Of a stretch of 64,000 nt of DNA, positions 20,585-32,809 are shown piece by piece. The notes beneath the pieces are model-generated. The model was not told the origin of the DNA. It did no database searches and saw only the letters and a list, made by a program, of their open reading frames with translations. Each line of letters starts with the position of its first letter. The stretch's first letter is position 1. The position numbers and the translations under genes are program-made. This DNA comes from Ornithodoros turicata. Lineage: Eukaryota; Arthropoda; Arachnida; Ixodida; Argasidae. The DNA lies in contig NC_088204.1 in the NCBI RefSeq assembly GCF_037126465.1, forward strand, positions 21,830,804 through 21,894,803. The letters are read 5' to 3'.

Positions 20585-20850
20585 CTTTGTTGTATTCCGT
20601 GCTAGCGCCGCGAAACAACTGTGGCTATATAAGCGGCGTACAGACGTGGACAGATAGAGATCAGGACGATAGATACAGCAGGAATGAGTGTGGTGGACTG
20701 GGGGGTTAGTGTGCACCCTGGGCCGACTTCAGGGGGAACTGTGCCAACATCCGTCTGCAAAGCCTTTCGGTAAGCTCAGGGAAAGCCTCAGACAGCACAG
20801 TCGGTGGTATAGGATTCGGACACCCCACCTCCAAGTCACAGCACGCCCTT
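20585..20850 (-). repeat. SINE family B, copy 3, with homologous flank
   Basis: GTGCACCCTGGGCCGACTTC, GGGGGAACTGTGCC and CCTCAGACAGCACAGTCGG match the 26.4 kb copy. The left flank repeats that of copy 2 (GCGAAACAACTG, AAGCGGCGTACAGACG). Confidence 0.6.
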
Positions 20851-21956
20851 GGAACTGAAAAAGAAAAAAAGAAAAATTCACTTTCGTGAAGCATGCAGAT
20901 CGAGTATATAGGGTATGGATAAGTTAGGTAGTTTATTCGCATGCGAAATTATGATTGATCGTGCGGACCTATAATTTTCGAGCACACGAAGCATATATAG
21001 GTTCAATGCTCTGTAGCCTTGCTCTACTAAGCTGTACGACGCTAAGCAAAAAATGATCTGACGCAGGTGTCGCGAGATTGCGTTAAGCGTAGCGCGGGCG
21101 TTACTCAGAATGCATTTGCATAAAGGACAACGAAAAAAAAAAAAACAGTAATTTGCAGCAATTCATTTCCTATTTTCCGTGTGTCGGCTGATGAGTATCG
21201 GTGGCTTACGCGGTTGTGGTTTAATGTTGCGGTGTCCCCTTGAAATTATGGATCTGGATCAGATATTTAGAATGCCACTACATCTAGTTTTTAAATCACG
21301 TTTTCCAGCAGTCTTTTTTTCCGTGATTAGCGAGTGAGATAGCCGCGTTGTCGCCCGATAAATCTAAAGCCGAATGTGTTATACCGGTACTGCATGTTTT
21401 TCTCATTTGTCCTGCGTTGAGGTTCCACCTTTTTGGTGCATAGCATAATACTGCTCTCACAATTCGCCGGAGGCAGTAACGACAGAGCAGAGCCAGCGCA
21501 TTGATAAATTTCATGATTCATATCTTCGTGTTTTTTTTTTTTTTTTTTTTTTTTATATTCGACGACATCACACCTTGGAGAATGGTTTGATGTTTGAATA
21601 ATGGGCTGGCGACGTGATGTGATGTGGTGTTGAAATTCAAGTCGAAATGATGAGGTTGGAAGTTGATGGCTCATGATTGTTCAATTCGAGTTATTGCTTA
21701 CGGTGTCGTTGAGTTATGATGCTCATATATGAGTAAGACCCACCATGATGTGATGATAATTATAATTCGTGCCTTTTACATCGCGAGTCAACTGTGTGAT
21801 CGTGTCATGTGATCAGTCATCATGCGATGCTGGGTGAATTTCTAGAAAAACACTGGCCTATCTGTGTAAAGGAGTGATGCCAAATGCATTTCCTCAGAAA
21901 ATGGTACCTCATTGAATAAGGAGACCATCTATAACATACAATATATGTGCATATAA
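20851..21956. other. Unassigned stretch with a 24-T run
   Basis: Poly(T) lies at 21,531-21,554 and could be the A tail of a minus-strand retroelement, but no element body was recognised next to it. No gene is supported. Confidence 0.4.
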
Positions 21957-22389
21957 AGGGTGTTTCAGTTAAATCCCCGGGATAAAATATTCGCGAACCG
22001 GCGCACCAGTCGAAGAACTTTCGTTTTTACAAGTATCTGCCCGGTACCACCTACAAGCTGCGCATCGTGTGAATGAGTGGGGGGCGCTCATTATTTATAT
22101 ACAAATTCAAATGAATTACGTGAAAAAACATGGCTTTTAAAGCCGGGCGCCGTCGGCATTAAAAGGGGCCCCTCCTCCATTAAAATGGGGAAGGTCCCTT
22201 TTGGGACCTTCAGTGGACACCTTTTTTACAAGAAAAATCTGCCTCCGAAGCGGGGCATTTGGTGCAGTAATTAATTGCTTTCGGTTTACATAATTTTGTC
22301 GCGTCTGGTCGCGGTGTAAGAAAGAAAGGTCTTGGACTGGTGCACCCGTTCGCGAATTATTTAGCCCGGAGATTTACCTGAAACACCCT
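21957..22389. mobile_element. GGGTG-ended DNA transposon, about 430 bp
   Basis: GGGTGTTTCAGTTAAATC at the left and GATTTACCTGAAACACCC at the right begin inverted arms of about 60 bp with a modest number of mismatches, including TTCGCGAAC and GCACCAGTC blocks. Both flanks are TATA-rich. No transposase is encoded. Confidence 0.8.
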
Positions 22390-22535
22390 GTATAATATAC
22401 TGCAAAGTCCAATGCCGTATGATGCAACATCTTGAAATATTTGAACGTAGTTACTCCATACAACATCCTTTCAGTGGTGATGTTACCTTTTGCGGACATC
22501 ACCTTGGTGGACAGTGTCACAACTTGAAGAGGATG

Positions 22536-22852
22536 ATGATAAACAGAGCCGTCGCGCGAGGCGAGTTTGCGCCCAGGGCAGCGTAAACGTGAAGCGCCTC
22601 CCCCCCCCCCCCCCCTCTCTCTCTCTCTCACTGCCATCAGGAGCTCCGTAAACAAAGAAAAGAAAACGCTTATTCTCACTACCGAGATCGTAAATTCAAA
22701 TTCTCTTCATTCCTGCTTTATACTGTCCAACCAACCTGCCAGGACCTGCCGTTTTCCGCCCGCTCTGGCGAGGGCGCCCAGGGCAACTGGCCCTCTCGCC
22801 GCCCCCCCCCCCCCCACACACACACACACATCGCTACGGCTCTGATGATAAA
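22536..22852. mobile_element. hAT-type MITE, copy B, with perfect 8-bp target duplication
   Basis: The element is 22,544-22,844. It starts CAGAGCCGTCGCG and ends CGCTACGGCTCTG. ATGATAAA is repeated exactly at 22,536-22,543 and 22,845-22,852. Inside are (C)n(TC)n and (C)n(CA)n tracts, and a body shared in inverse orientation with 13,786-14,060. Confidence 0.92.
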
Positions 22853-23413
22853 TGAAGATTAGATATCCTTACGGCCAGAATATTTCAAGCAATCAATAGC
22901 AAAGGGTCGTCGTCTATTTTACAATTCACTCACTTCGATAACCCAAATATATAATAACGATAAAGATATAACACAAATGAAAATCTTCATGAATGGAGTT
23001 TGCGGCTTCGGCAATCCTAGACCTGTTTTTCCAGCGCACATATTTTCGTGATAAAACAAGCGTACACGCACGATTATTTATACCGGGCCTGAGGGCGGGT
23101 CTTCTGTTCCTTGAACAGGAACACGGGTATGCATTCGGAGTGATGTTTGTAACAGCGTGGGTGCCGATATAAATTTGGTGCAATGACATTTCAGCGCTGT
23201 TTCGCAAAGTCAGCACTGAGAAAAGTATGTTACTTTTTAATGTACTTATGCTTGGTGGTGGTGATAGAACTGCTGAAAGTGTCTGTCCAATCACAAGGCA
23301 CGCAACAAGGGGTAGTATTAGTTGACTGGCATGTGGGTCCACTGGAGACCCCTTGCGCTTCACGTTGAAATGGTGCCCCCTTACTTGTCAGGTAGACCAG
23401 TTAGGTCGCACCA
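22853..23413. other. Unassigned stretch
   Basis: A 145-codon minus-strand ORF at 22,926-23,363 has no recognisable motif, and no splice sites support it. Nothing is called. Confidence 0.35.
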
Positions 23414-24016
23414 CACTCTAAGAAAAAAAGGAGTAGTTTTAATCCACTGGGGACTAAATGCATTGCCGCAAGATATAGGTCTTTTCGGGAGTAAATGAAT
23501 GTCACAGAGTGGAGACTACATTTCACGCTCTGTTCTAAGAGTCCCAGGTACATATGATTCGTGTCTATGCATGAAACCGTCAACCGTGATATATCGAGTG
23601 CTATAAAATCTTGCAACATGCATTTTTGCCTACATTTGGGCACGATTTTGCACTTGGGCACCACCGCGGTGAAACACCCCATCTCATCGTCATCATTTAT
23701 TGTTGTTGTTTTGCATTTGGGCACAATTTGCGAAGAAAGAAGCGCTATCTGTTCCTTACTCTGTATGGGTAGAAAATTGCTACATTGGCTGAGTCATGCA
23801 GCCTCATGCCATCAAATGGACCAAGAGCACATATTTACGTAGACTGTTACGTTCGGAAGACCATTTGCGAAGTTCAGTGACTATATGTGCAGTCCTGGGG
23901 AGCAAATGTCGGGGTTATGGGGTCGAGAATAGGAAGTAATTGCAGTCTAAGGGACTAGAAGCTGCAATTGCTCTCCACTTTGCTCTTTTTTGTGTGTGTG
24001 TGTGTCTTAGAGTGCA
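23412..24016. mobile_element. Non-autonomous CACTA-like element, 601 bp
   Basis: The element is 23,414-24,014. It starts CACTCTAAGAAAAAAAGGAG and ends TGTGTGTCTTAGAGTG. The first 21 bases differ at one position from the left end of the 52,122-62,858 transposon. A 2-bp CA flanks both ends, as TA does for the large element. It encodes no transposase and would need one supplied in trans. Confidence 0.8.
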
Positions 24017-24440
24017 CGGGCAGTAGGGGAAAGAAAGAACCTGGGGAGCTACGCACACAGCTGACCTGTACTTGCATAGCGTATAACAGAATGCATGAAC
24101 TGCAAATGTTCAATATGGATTACATCACATATTATATGCGCTCCTGTATAAGTTGGTTCATTTAATTCCATCCCGCACATTAATTCCTCAACTTAAAAGA
24201 GATTCGTTTGCTTTCCTCTCTTTTTTTTTCTTCTTCTTTTTTATCATCCGCTATACTTGAATACCAGTGCAGACAGTTCTGGTTGCGACTTTTCGTTCAC
24301 ATTTTCAAAATGCTTCAGAGTTATCGTGATTGTGAAAGTTATTGAAGTTATTAATCTCTATAATCACGATTGTACGAATGGCCATTTCGTGGTTACTGTA
24401 CAAGGCATAACGAACTCAAGGGTCCGCAAAACGGCGCCGC
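24017..24440. other. Unassigned stretch
   Basis: A T-rich run lies at about 24,217-24,243. No gene is supported. Confidence 0.35.
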
Positions 24441-25225
24441 AATGTCCATTAACCGCATTCCAGACATGTGCAAAATACTGCGCAAAAGTATTCAAAATAA
24501 GATACTAAATACTCCGCGTAAAAAGTATTCCAAAAATAGGGCACAAAATATTCAAAACTGAAAATAATTTGAGTAGGGTACTAAATACTCTAAGAAGTAT
24601 TTATACTCTTTAAAGTACTTTAGTATTAGGCAGTAAGTGAAACGCGTATTCTGAACGTGGCCGTACAAATGAAAGGAATAAACTTCATCCGCCATACTTA
24701 AGCATATCTTTTATTTGCAAGGTTTTGGTGTCAAGTAATGTTTCGTTAGGTTTGGTGAACTCAATAAACTTTGGTGATATGTCCCGAGCCTGACCCAAAA
24801 CTTTGTAATCCTTCCTGTATGTCAGCTCGGGTCTTTCAACATCTGGCGCGTGTTTATTGCCTGGCTGACCAAGGGAATAAATGCCGAGATTCTCTTGCGC
24901 CTAAGCCTTTGGCGATTCGCCTGGCTATATGAATAGGAACCGATTTCTTACGAAGGGGTCGGGGTATTGAAAGGGAAGGCCAAGCGTGGGACCAGCCTAT
25001 TGCACAGGATGAGAAATGACACATGTGCGAAATCCCCCCCCCCCCAAAAAAAAAGAAAGATAACAGGGGGGAAAGTTCCAGTGAACTGAAAATCTGGACA
25101 CGGCCTGACGGGGAAGGAAATTATTTTGAGCACTGAGTAGCGAATACTGAAAAAAAGTATTTTGAATACTTTAACAATACTTGTCGCACAAAGTATTGAG
25201 TAGAGTATCAAAATACCGGGAAAAG
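24441..25225. mobile_element. Possible hAT-type element with AGTATTTNAATACT-rich ends
   Basis: Repeated AGTATT, AATACT and AAAATACT motifs cluster at 24,470-24,620 and again, inverted, at 25,120-25,220. Such termini occur in hAT elements. No matching terminal bases or 8-bp duplication could be fixed, so the edges are approximate. Confidence 0.4.
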
Positions 25226-26394
25226 ACAGATGTAATTTTCGTTACCGTTTCCATTTACGTTACTGCTATATTTGCGTTTCCGTTATCCGTTTCTGATACC
25301 AGCCGTTCCATTTCATTTCGGTTACGTTTCCGTTACTGTTTCCGGTAATGGAACGGCTGTTAGAGCTGCGGGAGGACAGCCCGTCCGGATCTGTCAGCAC
25401 CTCGTTTTGCCCAAGTGCTGCTTCAGCGCCACGCGTACACACTCAAGTAATTTTACGTCGTTGAACGCGCACATCTTGTAAGATAAAAAAATAAAAAATG
25501 GGAAGAGTTCTTGCCGACGTTTACGTTCGGTCGGAGCCGTTTTCTTCTTTCTAAACTCCATTAAGAAGCATTCCAAAGTCTATACTCGACGTTTTCAAAA
25601 TCCATTCAAGTCTCCGCAACAGGGTCATTTATTCCTGCATGGGGCTCATTCCTCCTTGCATCCCACCCTTCGTGCAATGATGGTTTCTTGAAGGTACGCG
25701 CATTTCATGAAGCCTCGTCCATGTGCCCTGTATTATTTTTTATTTTCTTTCTTTGTCCGCTGCGCCGAAGGCCGTGGAGAAGCAAAAAGAAGAAGACTAA
25801 GAAAAAAAAGGAGTCTGCTTCATTGAGTACTGGTTGCATAGAGTAAATGCTGGACGGACGTGCATGTGCCGCTTGGACGGTCGTGGTCACAACCATTTTC
25901 GGGACCCTTTATTATCTCTGACCATAGCAAGGCCTGCAGAGAGGAGGCTATTATTTATGTATTTTTTATGGGCCTCGCGATTGAAGGATGATCAGATAGG
26001 ACGCTTCAGAGTACCTCAGCTCTTTCCGCAGCTTTTTGTTGTCGCGAAGATATACGAGAGAAGGCCTATAGGAAAATTACCTGGTTTCAGGAACATTGTG
26101 CGTTTGCTTACGAATTATATGTTTCCTTGCTTTCCTTCCATCTGTTACGGGTTGGGTACGATTTTATCTTTTTTGTTCTTTCGTAGAGATCAGTGAAGTG
26201 AGCGAGGTACTTGTTTTTGGTTTGAAGGGGTAGACAGGTTGTTTCAAGAGACAATAAGATTGTGAGAGAGATATTCTTTTGGGATCTGTTGGACGTGCCG
26301 CGGCCGGTGTTATTACTCCTCCAACAGTGTGTCTCGCGTTTTATTTTCTATTTGTTCTTCGTGTTTCGGAACCAGGAAACTCTCGGCTTCAGAG
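25226..26394. other. Unassigned stretch
   Basis: At 25,235-25,370 there are repeated CGTTTCCGTTA motifs that may be another transposon end. The ORFs here are short and featureless. Confidence 0.35.
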
Positions 26395-26640
26395 GTGTAA
26401 GGTGGTAGTGGTGCTTCTCAAAAAGCTCGCGGTTGTCGGTCTCACAGAGATGGGCAACGTCACGACTAACACTCTGGGTGAATGTGCGTCCTGGACCGAC
26501 TTCGAAGGGAACTATGCCGACATATGTCTGACAGCGTCTGAGGAAAGTCCAGGAAAAACCCCAGACAGCACAGCCTTCACCGTGATTGAAACCCGGGGGT
26601 ACCTCCCAGTCTCGGGTAGCTCCAGGATGTAAAGTTTTCA
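26395..26640 (-). repeat. SINE family B, most complete copy
   Basis: On the minus strand the element starts with a tRNA-like head whose B box reads CCCGGGTTTCAATC, near 26,585-26,600. The body shared with copies at 16.2, 20.1 and 20.7 kb follows. The family is distinct from the Ruka-like SINE. Confidence 0.7.
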
Positions 26641-27640
26641 AACGGGCATTCCCGAGCGCAATGAAAGTACTGAAAGCACTTTTGTGGACCTCATTTCTCT
26701 CGAATACAAATTCAATTATCTGATATGGGACGCGCCACAGGGTTGGTGACCAGAGCGATTTTTAATCTATCGGCACAGAAAACGATCTTAATAGCGCAAC
26801 ATCTCCGCGCCATCGGCCCCGCATCCCGGACGTTGACAAAAGGCCAGCAAAATAGGTCGTGATCCGATAGAATCTTCGGAGAAATCCCCGGTCGACAGCT
26901 CCGATCTAGATGGCACAGCAACCAATACATGTTCGGCAATTCTGTACTGGAACGCATCAGCAGGAGGTCACTCAGTCGTCACAGACTCCCCTTGTTGCGG
27001 GGCGTCACAACGGAATCTTGCCGTCGAGTGAAACCGGTTCGTTGAACGGCTCCTTCTGGCAGAAGAACACAGAGGAAGCGCAATCGTTCGATCGTCGAAC
27101 CGCAGGCGGTCGCTGGCTCGGAAGAGCTTTCTCCCGTGCATGCTAGGGGCGCCGCCGAGGAGGTCCCTGCCTGTTGGTTCTTCTGGCACCCCAACTCGTT
27201 TGGCAACGGCGTTGTTCTTGCTGTAACTAGGGGAATGAACGAACGGTAGCTGCTGGCGGTAATCGAAAAACTTGTCTTGCTCGTGCAACGAAGACCGAGG
27301 TGAATGTTAAGGTCGCGCAGTTGGTCGTTCTGAAGGAACCTTTCTTTCAGGCAGGGATCCAGGGGAGCGAAAGTGAAGTTCCTAAGCGTGAGTGATCGGA
27401 TCAGTCAGTTAGTGCAAGACGCGGAACGGGTACATATTTTGTGATATGGGCCAGGCTGAAGTCCGGTAATTATTTACAAATGGCCGGAAATGGTAAACTC
27501 CACCAGGACATAATGCTGTCCATATTACATCGCTTAATAAGAAATACGAAACTGAATTGGAAGGCAACGGGGAAACACAGCCGTTTTTTTTTAGAACGGA
27601 AACTCAGAAATAGTGGAAGAAAGGGGATCCCATCTGAACC
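26641..27640. other. Unassigned stretch
   Basis: Short ORFs on both strands at 26,712-27,288 show no motif. No exon pair could be built. Confidence 0.35.
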
Positions 27641-28410
27641 CCTTTAAAGTGGGGTGGGGTTCTGCGGGGAAGCATCGCGGTGAACACACACACACACACA
27701 CAAATAGAGATACGATGATGAGATGGGGCTGATGCCGGCCAGCAGGCTGGGCGCTGCCCCAGTGCCACTTGTACGTGATGAGAGATGATGATGGATATGA
27801 TAAGGGGTCCGGTAATCAAAGCAGGGTGGAGAGGCCTGTTGATGACAGGAAGTCCTAAAGTTGACGCAGACCTTGGCGTGTATGAGCTGGACGGGACCAT
27901 GGGCCCAGCACCTTGCCTATGGTAAATGGGCGATTATCGATCGCATGCAGTTCGTGCTGCAAGATCGCACGCTCCGCTGGTAGTCCGGGCAGTCCATAAG
28001 TAGGTGGTGCAGGTGTGCACGCACACTGCATGCTGCACAAAGGTCCGAGGGCGCACGGCCAAGACGCTGCCTCATAACTGGTGTAAATGCAACATTCAGC
28101 CGCATGCGGTGAAGAAGGGATGCGTAGTGTCGCGGAAGGCGATGAGGAAGCGACAGTGAAAGTGAAGGATCCACTGCGTGGAGCAGAGAGTATAGGGTGT
28201 AATGTCATGCAGCCACTGTGATCTTGTCTTGTCTGCAGAGAGAGCACCGACGAGGGCCTGACGATCACCTTTGGGCCATCGCGGTGAAGCATCCCATGTC
28301 GCCATGACTTTTCCATCATTTATTGTTGTTGTTCGAAACTGTTCATAAAGGCACGGTCTCGTTAAATGAAAGCATCGTGAACTACATATGTTGAACTCCA
28401 ACATCATCTC
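27641..28410 (-). mobile_element. LINE fragment: ORF2 C terminus and 3' UTR, frameshifted
   Basis: Minus-strand coding sequence holds ADKTRSQWLHDITPYTLC in one frame (to about 28,180), then LPRHYASLLHRMRLNVAFTP and the zinc cluster CAACSVRAHLHHLLMDC in another (27,917-28,174). One frameshift near 28,170 links them. A 3' UTR with a (TG)n tract (27,688-27,702 read as CA on plus) follows. (CAA)n and ATAAATGATG at 28,315-28,335 mark the 5' break. Confidence 0.7.
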
Positions 28411-28789
28411 TGTTCCTAATCTATCATCTGTTTGTACTTTATGTGTGTAAGCGTACTGGGGTAGCCAGTTCGACTTCGTCGAAACTCACATCACCATCGT
28501 AGAGGCGATCGCAATGCCATACAATACTGACTGCATCAGGTCTTACATTTACAAACAAAAAAGTAAGTACGAAAATAAAACAAAGTGAGGAGCAAAGGTA
28601 ATAAAAAACACACTATTATCGAGCCAGAGGGGAAAATACAAGTGAATCATGCTTGGGTACTTTATGTGGGTGCTCGCTGCTTGTAGATCTGCAAGCACTC
28701 GTAAACTGAGCACCCACATCCATGTTATGCTGTATGCTCTAAAAACAGACATGATTTATGAAAAGCGCGGGGTATACGCCTTTTCGAGA
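28411..28789. other. Unassigned stretch upstream of the AKAP2-like exon
   Basis: An 11-bp inverted repeat (GTGGGTGCTC ... GAGCACCCAC) lies at about 28,664-28,715. No exon was recognised. Confidence 0.35.
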
Positions 28790-28910
28790 AAAAGTGTACG
28801 CCTCCTGTGTCCAACTAATCAACAGTGATAAATTTATCATTCTGTGCCATGGTTGGCGTTCAGCGTGCTGTGCGGTGAAGTTCTGTTCTTAGGGGGCACC
28901 ATGTATTCCT
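28790..28910 (+). repeat. Dispersed repeat, copy 2
   Basis: It shares GTACGCC, CCATGGTTGGCG, GTGCTGTGCGGTG and AGTTCTGTTCTTAGGGGGC with 18,240-18,355 in the same orientation. It ends about 100 bases before the splice acceptor at 29,009. Confidence 0.55.
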
Positions 28911-29009
28911 CTAAAGTGCTTTTTCTTTTTTGCTTCTGTAGTGGCTCAGAGTAGAACAGAGCTCTATGACCTCTGTAATTCTTATAGTGTCCCTTCTTTT
29001 CTTTCTCAG

Positions 29010-31380
29010 ATTCCCTGGATTCCACGTCCCCTCCGAAGGAGTCTTCCGGCTTCGCCAGCATGTCTGAACAAGACCTGATCGGCTTCGACGATGGACCTGT
29101 GCCGCAGGAGGTGGTCAATGGCAAGCTGCCCCTCAACGGCAATGCCGTAGATATAACGAAAACAGAGATGGTGCTGAACAATCTTAATGCCGAAAAAAGC
29201 CTAAAAAACGGCAAGCACGAGGAAACCCAAATAGAAAATGTGAATGGAAGCCACGAAACGGAAGTGGACTACGACGACACTCCAGCGAACGGTCATTTGA
29301 ACGGCAATGCTGTGAAAGACGCTAACGGAGTGCAGGCGGAAAACGGAGAGCATGTCTACAGCGAAGTGCCCGAGAAAGAAATAGGCGAAGATAACATTTA
29401 CGAAGAAGTGATGCCAGTTGCTGCTAGGAAGAACAAGGAAAGTACCGCAGTGAAACACGATGACGCGAACGAAAATGGAAGTCCGCTGTACGACGACTCA
29501 TCGTTGTCCAGCGAACTCTCAGCTGACCTGTCACCACCGCCATCGAACACCGAAGATGCCACGGGAGCTGTCATGTCGGATCCTGAATGTGATGCTGTTA
29601 TGGCTGCTGAGATCTCCCAGGAGGAAGCAGCTTCAGCGACAGCTACGGACAACGAGCCCCGAAATGATGGCGAACCCACGTACGAGGATGCATCCTCTGT
29701 AGCCGATGCGACTTCCGTGAACGGAATGCCATTCGTGGCGCCTGTGGTGAACGAGGAGCTCGGATATGCCGAAGTTCCCGCATCGATATCGACACCGGAT
29801 GTGGTGCCTGCCACTAGTGAAAGTGTTGAGGACGGCCAAAGTGAAGGACCCTGTTACGCGAACGTCGACGTCTTCGTAGACTGCGTCGAGACGACAGATG
29901 CTGACGAAACTTCCGAAGAACAGTCCTCTGACTTCCACCAGCCACATGTCACTGACGAAACTGTCAAGGCTGTAACTCATACTGAGGTAATGCTGACGCC
30001 TGAAATAGAGGCCGTGAAGAAAGAACATCCACAGTTGCGGACTAGGAGCACCGAGACCATAATAGACAAAGAAATCCGAGCGCAGAAAGAAAGAGAAGAA
30101 ATGATCGCTCAAGAACGAAAGCTAGCCCAAGAAATAATGAAACGGTCCACGAGCGTTGAAAAAGAAGTCACGTCACCAACGTCGACTCCAAAGATGCCGG
30201 TAACAACTACCAGACAAACTTCGTTAAACAGCGCACCGTCTACGCCAGCAGTGTCATCACCTGCGCCATTCCCGGCACCTGTAGAGAAGCGATACAACTG
30301 TCCCTCGGACTCTCGAATCGCCGATGAAATCCGAGAACTTAAAGAGCGAGAAGAAGAACTGAAGGAACTTCGCGAACGACTTCAAGCTGAAGGAGAACTC
30401 GTGGCCAAGAACGGGATGCAGAAGTCTAACAACGCAGATGCGTCCGAAATGACAAACGGAAGCTCGACTCCCTCGTCCACCACTGGGCTGTCCAGGACTA
30501 TGAGCGTAGAGTCCGTACAGAGTGGGCAAGCAAGTTTGTCCTTCGGCTCAAGGCGTAAGGATCGCATTACGGTAAGGCCACTGTCTGACGAGACAGAGTC
30601 TCTATCCCCTACCGTGTTTTCACCATCTAACGGAGAATCGCCAATCGAACGAGAAATTCGCATGGCAAAAGATCGCGAAGAAGCGCTTAGACGGGAAAAA
30701 CTTCTTCTGGGACAGCTGCAAGCTGAAGGGTTCGTTAAGAAGACTGAAACCACTCCAGTAGCTGCGAAGCCAGTGAACAATGCAGTCCGCAGCCCGGTTA
30801 GAGGAAGCGCTCAGAAACTGCTGGCAACATCGCGAATCCAGCAAGAGATAGAAGAGCAAACGCAACGTGAGATGGACCTGCGGGCTTCAGGACACATCCA
30901 GACTATCTCTCAAGAAAGGACTGATTCTAAAGTTACTGGAATTGGCAACGTCCTGGTGACTGGCCGGTCAGAAGAGGCGAAGACGCCACCGCAGCAGCCC
31001 CAGCCTGCTTTTCTTGCAAATGATACATCGATTCCCAACGTCGAGATTTACGAAAAGACCCCGCCGGCTACCAAGCCGGCAACACCGGTATCGAACGGAA
31101 AATGTGCCGGAGGAGTAACGCCAGTTACCAACAAGAACGGTAACCCTCCGAGAGCTGTAAGCATGCAGAAGTTCATCGCAAGCCGCGGCAAGGAGTTGGT
31201 CTTCACACAGCAGCACAATGGATCATGCGGCTCGGAGATAGGTCCGGGTCTGGGTTACTGTGAATTGAAGCCTCCGCAAGTGCGAAGAGGAAGCGGGGTG
31301 GACCGCAAGGGCTTTGTGACGGCGGAAACGAAAATCCAAGAGGAGATGCGTGCCATGAAGGAGAGGGAAGAAGAGCTGAA
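29010..31380 (+). CDS. AKAP2/MISP-like scaffold protein, large exon
   Basis: The exon is bounded by an acceptor (TTTCTTTCTCAG) and a donor (GTAAGT at 31,381). The frame is open from the acceptor through the first ATG at 29,060, so this may be an internal exon of a longer gene. From that ATG, residues 1-280 are acidic and probably disordered, with tyrosine motifs YSEV, YEEV, YDDS, YEDA, YAEV and YANV at 100, 114, 144, 208, 236 and 266. Five short helical modules of the form I-x-x-E-I/M...K-x-R-E-E lie near 335, 420, 528, 590 and 757. This spacing of ReEE-rich coils is what I associate with AKAP2 and MISP, cytoskeletal or PKA-anchoring scaffolds. The family name is from memory; the coding exon itself is secure. 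Confidence 0.85.
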
Positions 31381-31879
31381 GTAAGTCGATCGTTACTGCT
31401 GCTCTGACGTTACGGGTCGCTCGATTTTCTAATCGCTGTTGCAGATTGCGCCTATCAGGCAGTACAATAACGTGTTATTTTTTGGCAGCTAATTGCACAT
31501 TCACACACCGTTCTTGGTGCACCAGAGCATGTCTGTAGCGCAAAATATTCATCGCAAGCGCAAAGAGCCAAGAGGACACTGCAACGGGTGCGACTACGTT
31601 GAGGACCTGAAATACTGTCTGGCGATCTCGAGACATGGAGCCAGTAGGGGTCCACATTCCCTATCATTGCCATGTTAGCTCTGACAATATTACCTTTACA
31701 TTTCTAAAATGTACACCATTTGAACGAGAACATTTGGCACCAAATGCACGCACTTTAGTTAACAACGTGAAGGATGCTAACCTGCTGGAAGTGCTCTGAG
31801 GTTTCGTCTCTGCCCGGGGGGGGGGGGGGGGGGGTATTGTTTATCTAAAGAAATTTAAAAAAATAAGAAAGAGAGGGCG

Positions 31880-32765
31880 GTCTGCCTGCCGAGACGGGCG
31901 GCAAGTTGCCACACAGAGAGAGAAAAAAAGGCAAGTAAAAAGAAAAAACGGGACACAGCAACTAGGCACACGACACATACGACGATGATACGTTCAGTGC
32001 AAAGTTTGGTGGCTGTGCCATCTGGTGGTCACCTTCGGCTCACACCATACATTCACCATAATCACTTTCAGTTGGTCACAGGTTCGTTCTTTTAAAGTTG
32101 TCATAGGTTGTTGGTAACTCAGTTCACAGCGTTGTCTATTTCTTCTTTGCTGTCCGAGAATACCTAGGAGGTTACTTTCCATCATGAAATCTAGGACTAT
32201 GATTTGTGTTGCCCGCCGCGTTGACATTGGTCCAGTAGGGTAAATGAGTGACTCCAGAAAGGGGTCTGGGTGACCTAGGTTACCCATTCTTTCCATTAGG
32301 TGCTTCCCTTGCTGTTCGTATGTTCTACAGTGAAGCAAGATATGTTCTATATTTTCTTCGACATCACAGGTGTTGCACAGCGCATCTTTACTTCGTCCTG
32401 TGATGCAGAGGACGTCCTTAGTCTTGGCGCTTCGAGTTCGCAATCTCAAGCGAAGTTTCTTCCATTGTGAAACCCCTTGTGACGCAGAGGGGCGAGCTGT
32501 TTGCATCGCTGTCCTGGCATCGGGGTGAAAGCGCCATACATGTTCATTTATAGCAGTTTGTGCTTGAGCATTACTTGGAATAGCGGGGAATGTAGGAGGA
32601 AGCCTTGCAGCCTCATTGACTAGTGTGTCGGCTCTTTCATTTCCAGGTAGGCCCTTGTGCGATGGCACCCATTGCAAGGCGACTACATTGCCCCTGATCT
32701 CTAGTTCTTTTATGACTTCTCTGCCCGGTCCGGTCAAAAATATCTCCCTTTCTTTCCTTTTCTTA
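31880..32765 (-). mobile_element. 5'-truncated LINE: RNase H and C-terminal zinc cluster
   Basis: The minus-strand frame is open from about 32,760 to 31,994. It starts inside the RNase H domain (ALQWVPSHKGLPGNERAD) and continues to CNTCDVEENIEHILLHC. No stop or frameshift interrupts this part. The family differs from the complete LINE at 3.2 kb. An A-rich stretch (plus-strand T-rich) at about 32,745-32,790 marks the 5' break. Confidence 0.75.
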
Positions 32766-32809
32766 TTTATTTGTTTAATTATTTTGTGGGCGAAGAATAC
32801 GTTCTTATA

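Noticed and set aside
27688..27702. CA, GT and ATC runs as regulatory elements
   Set aside because: These are ordinary microsatellites, mostly inside transposons or LINE tails.
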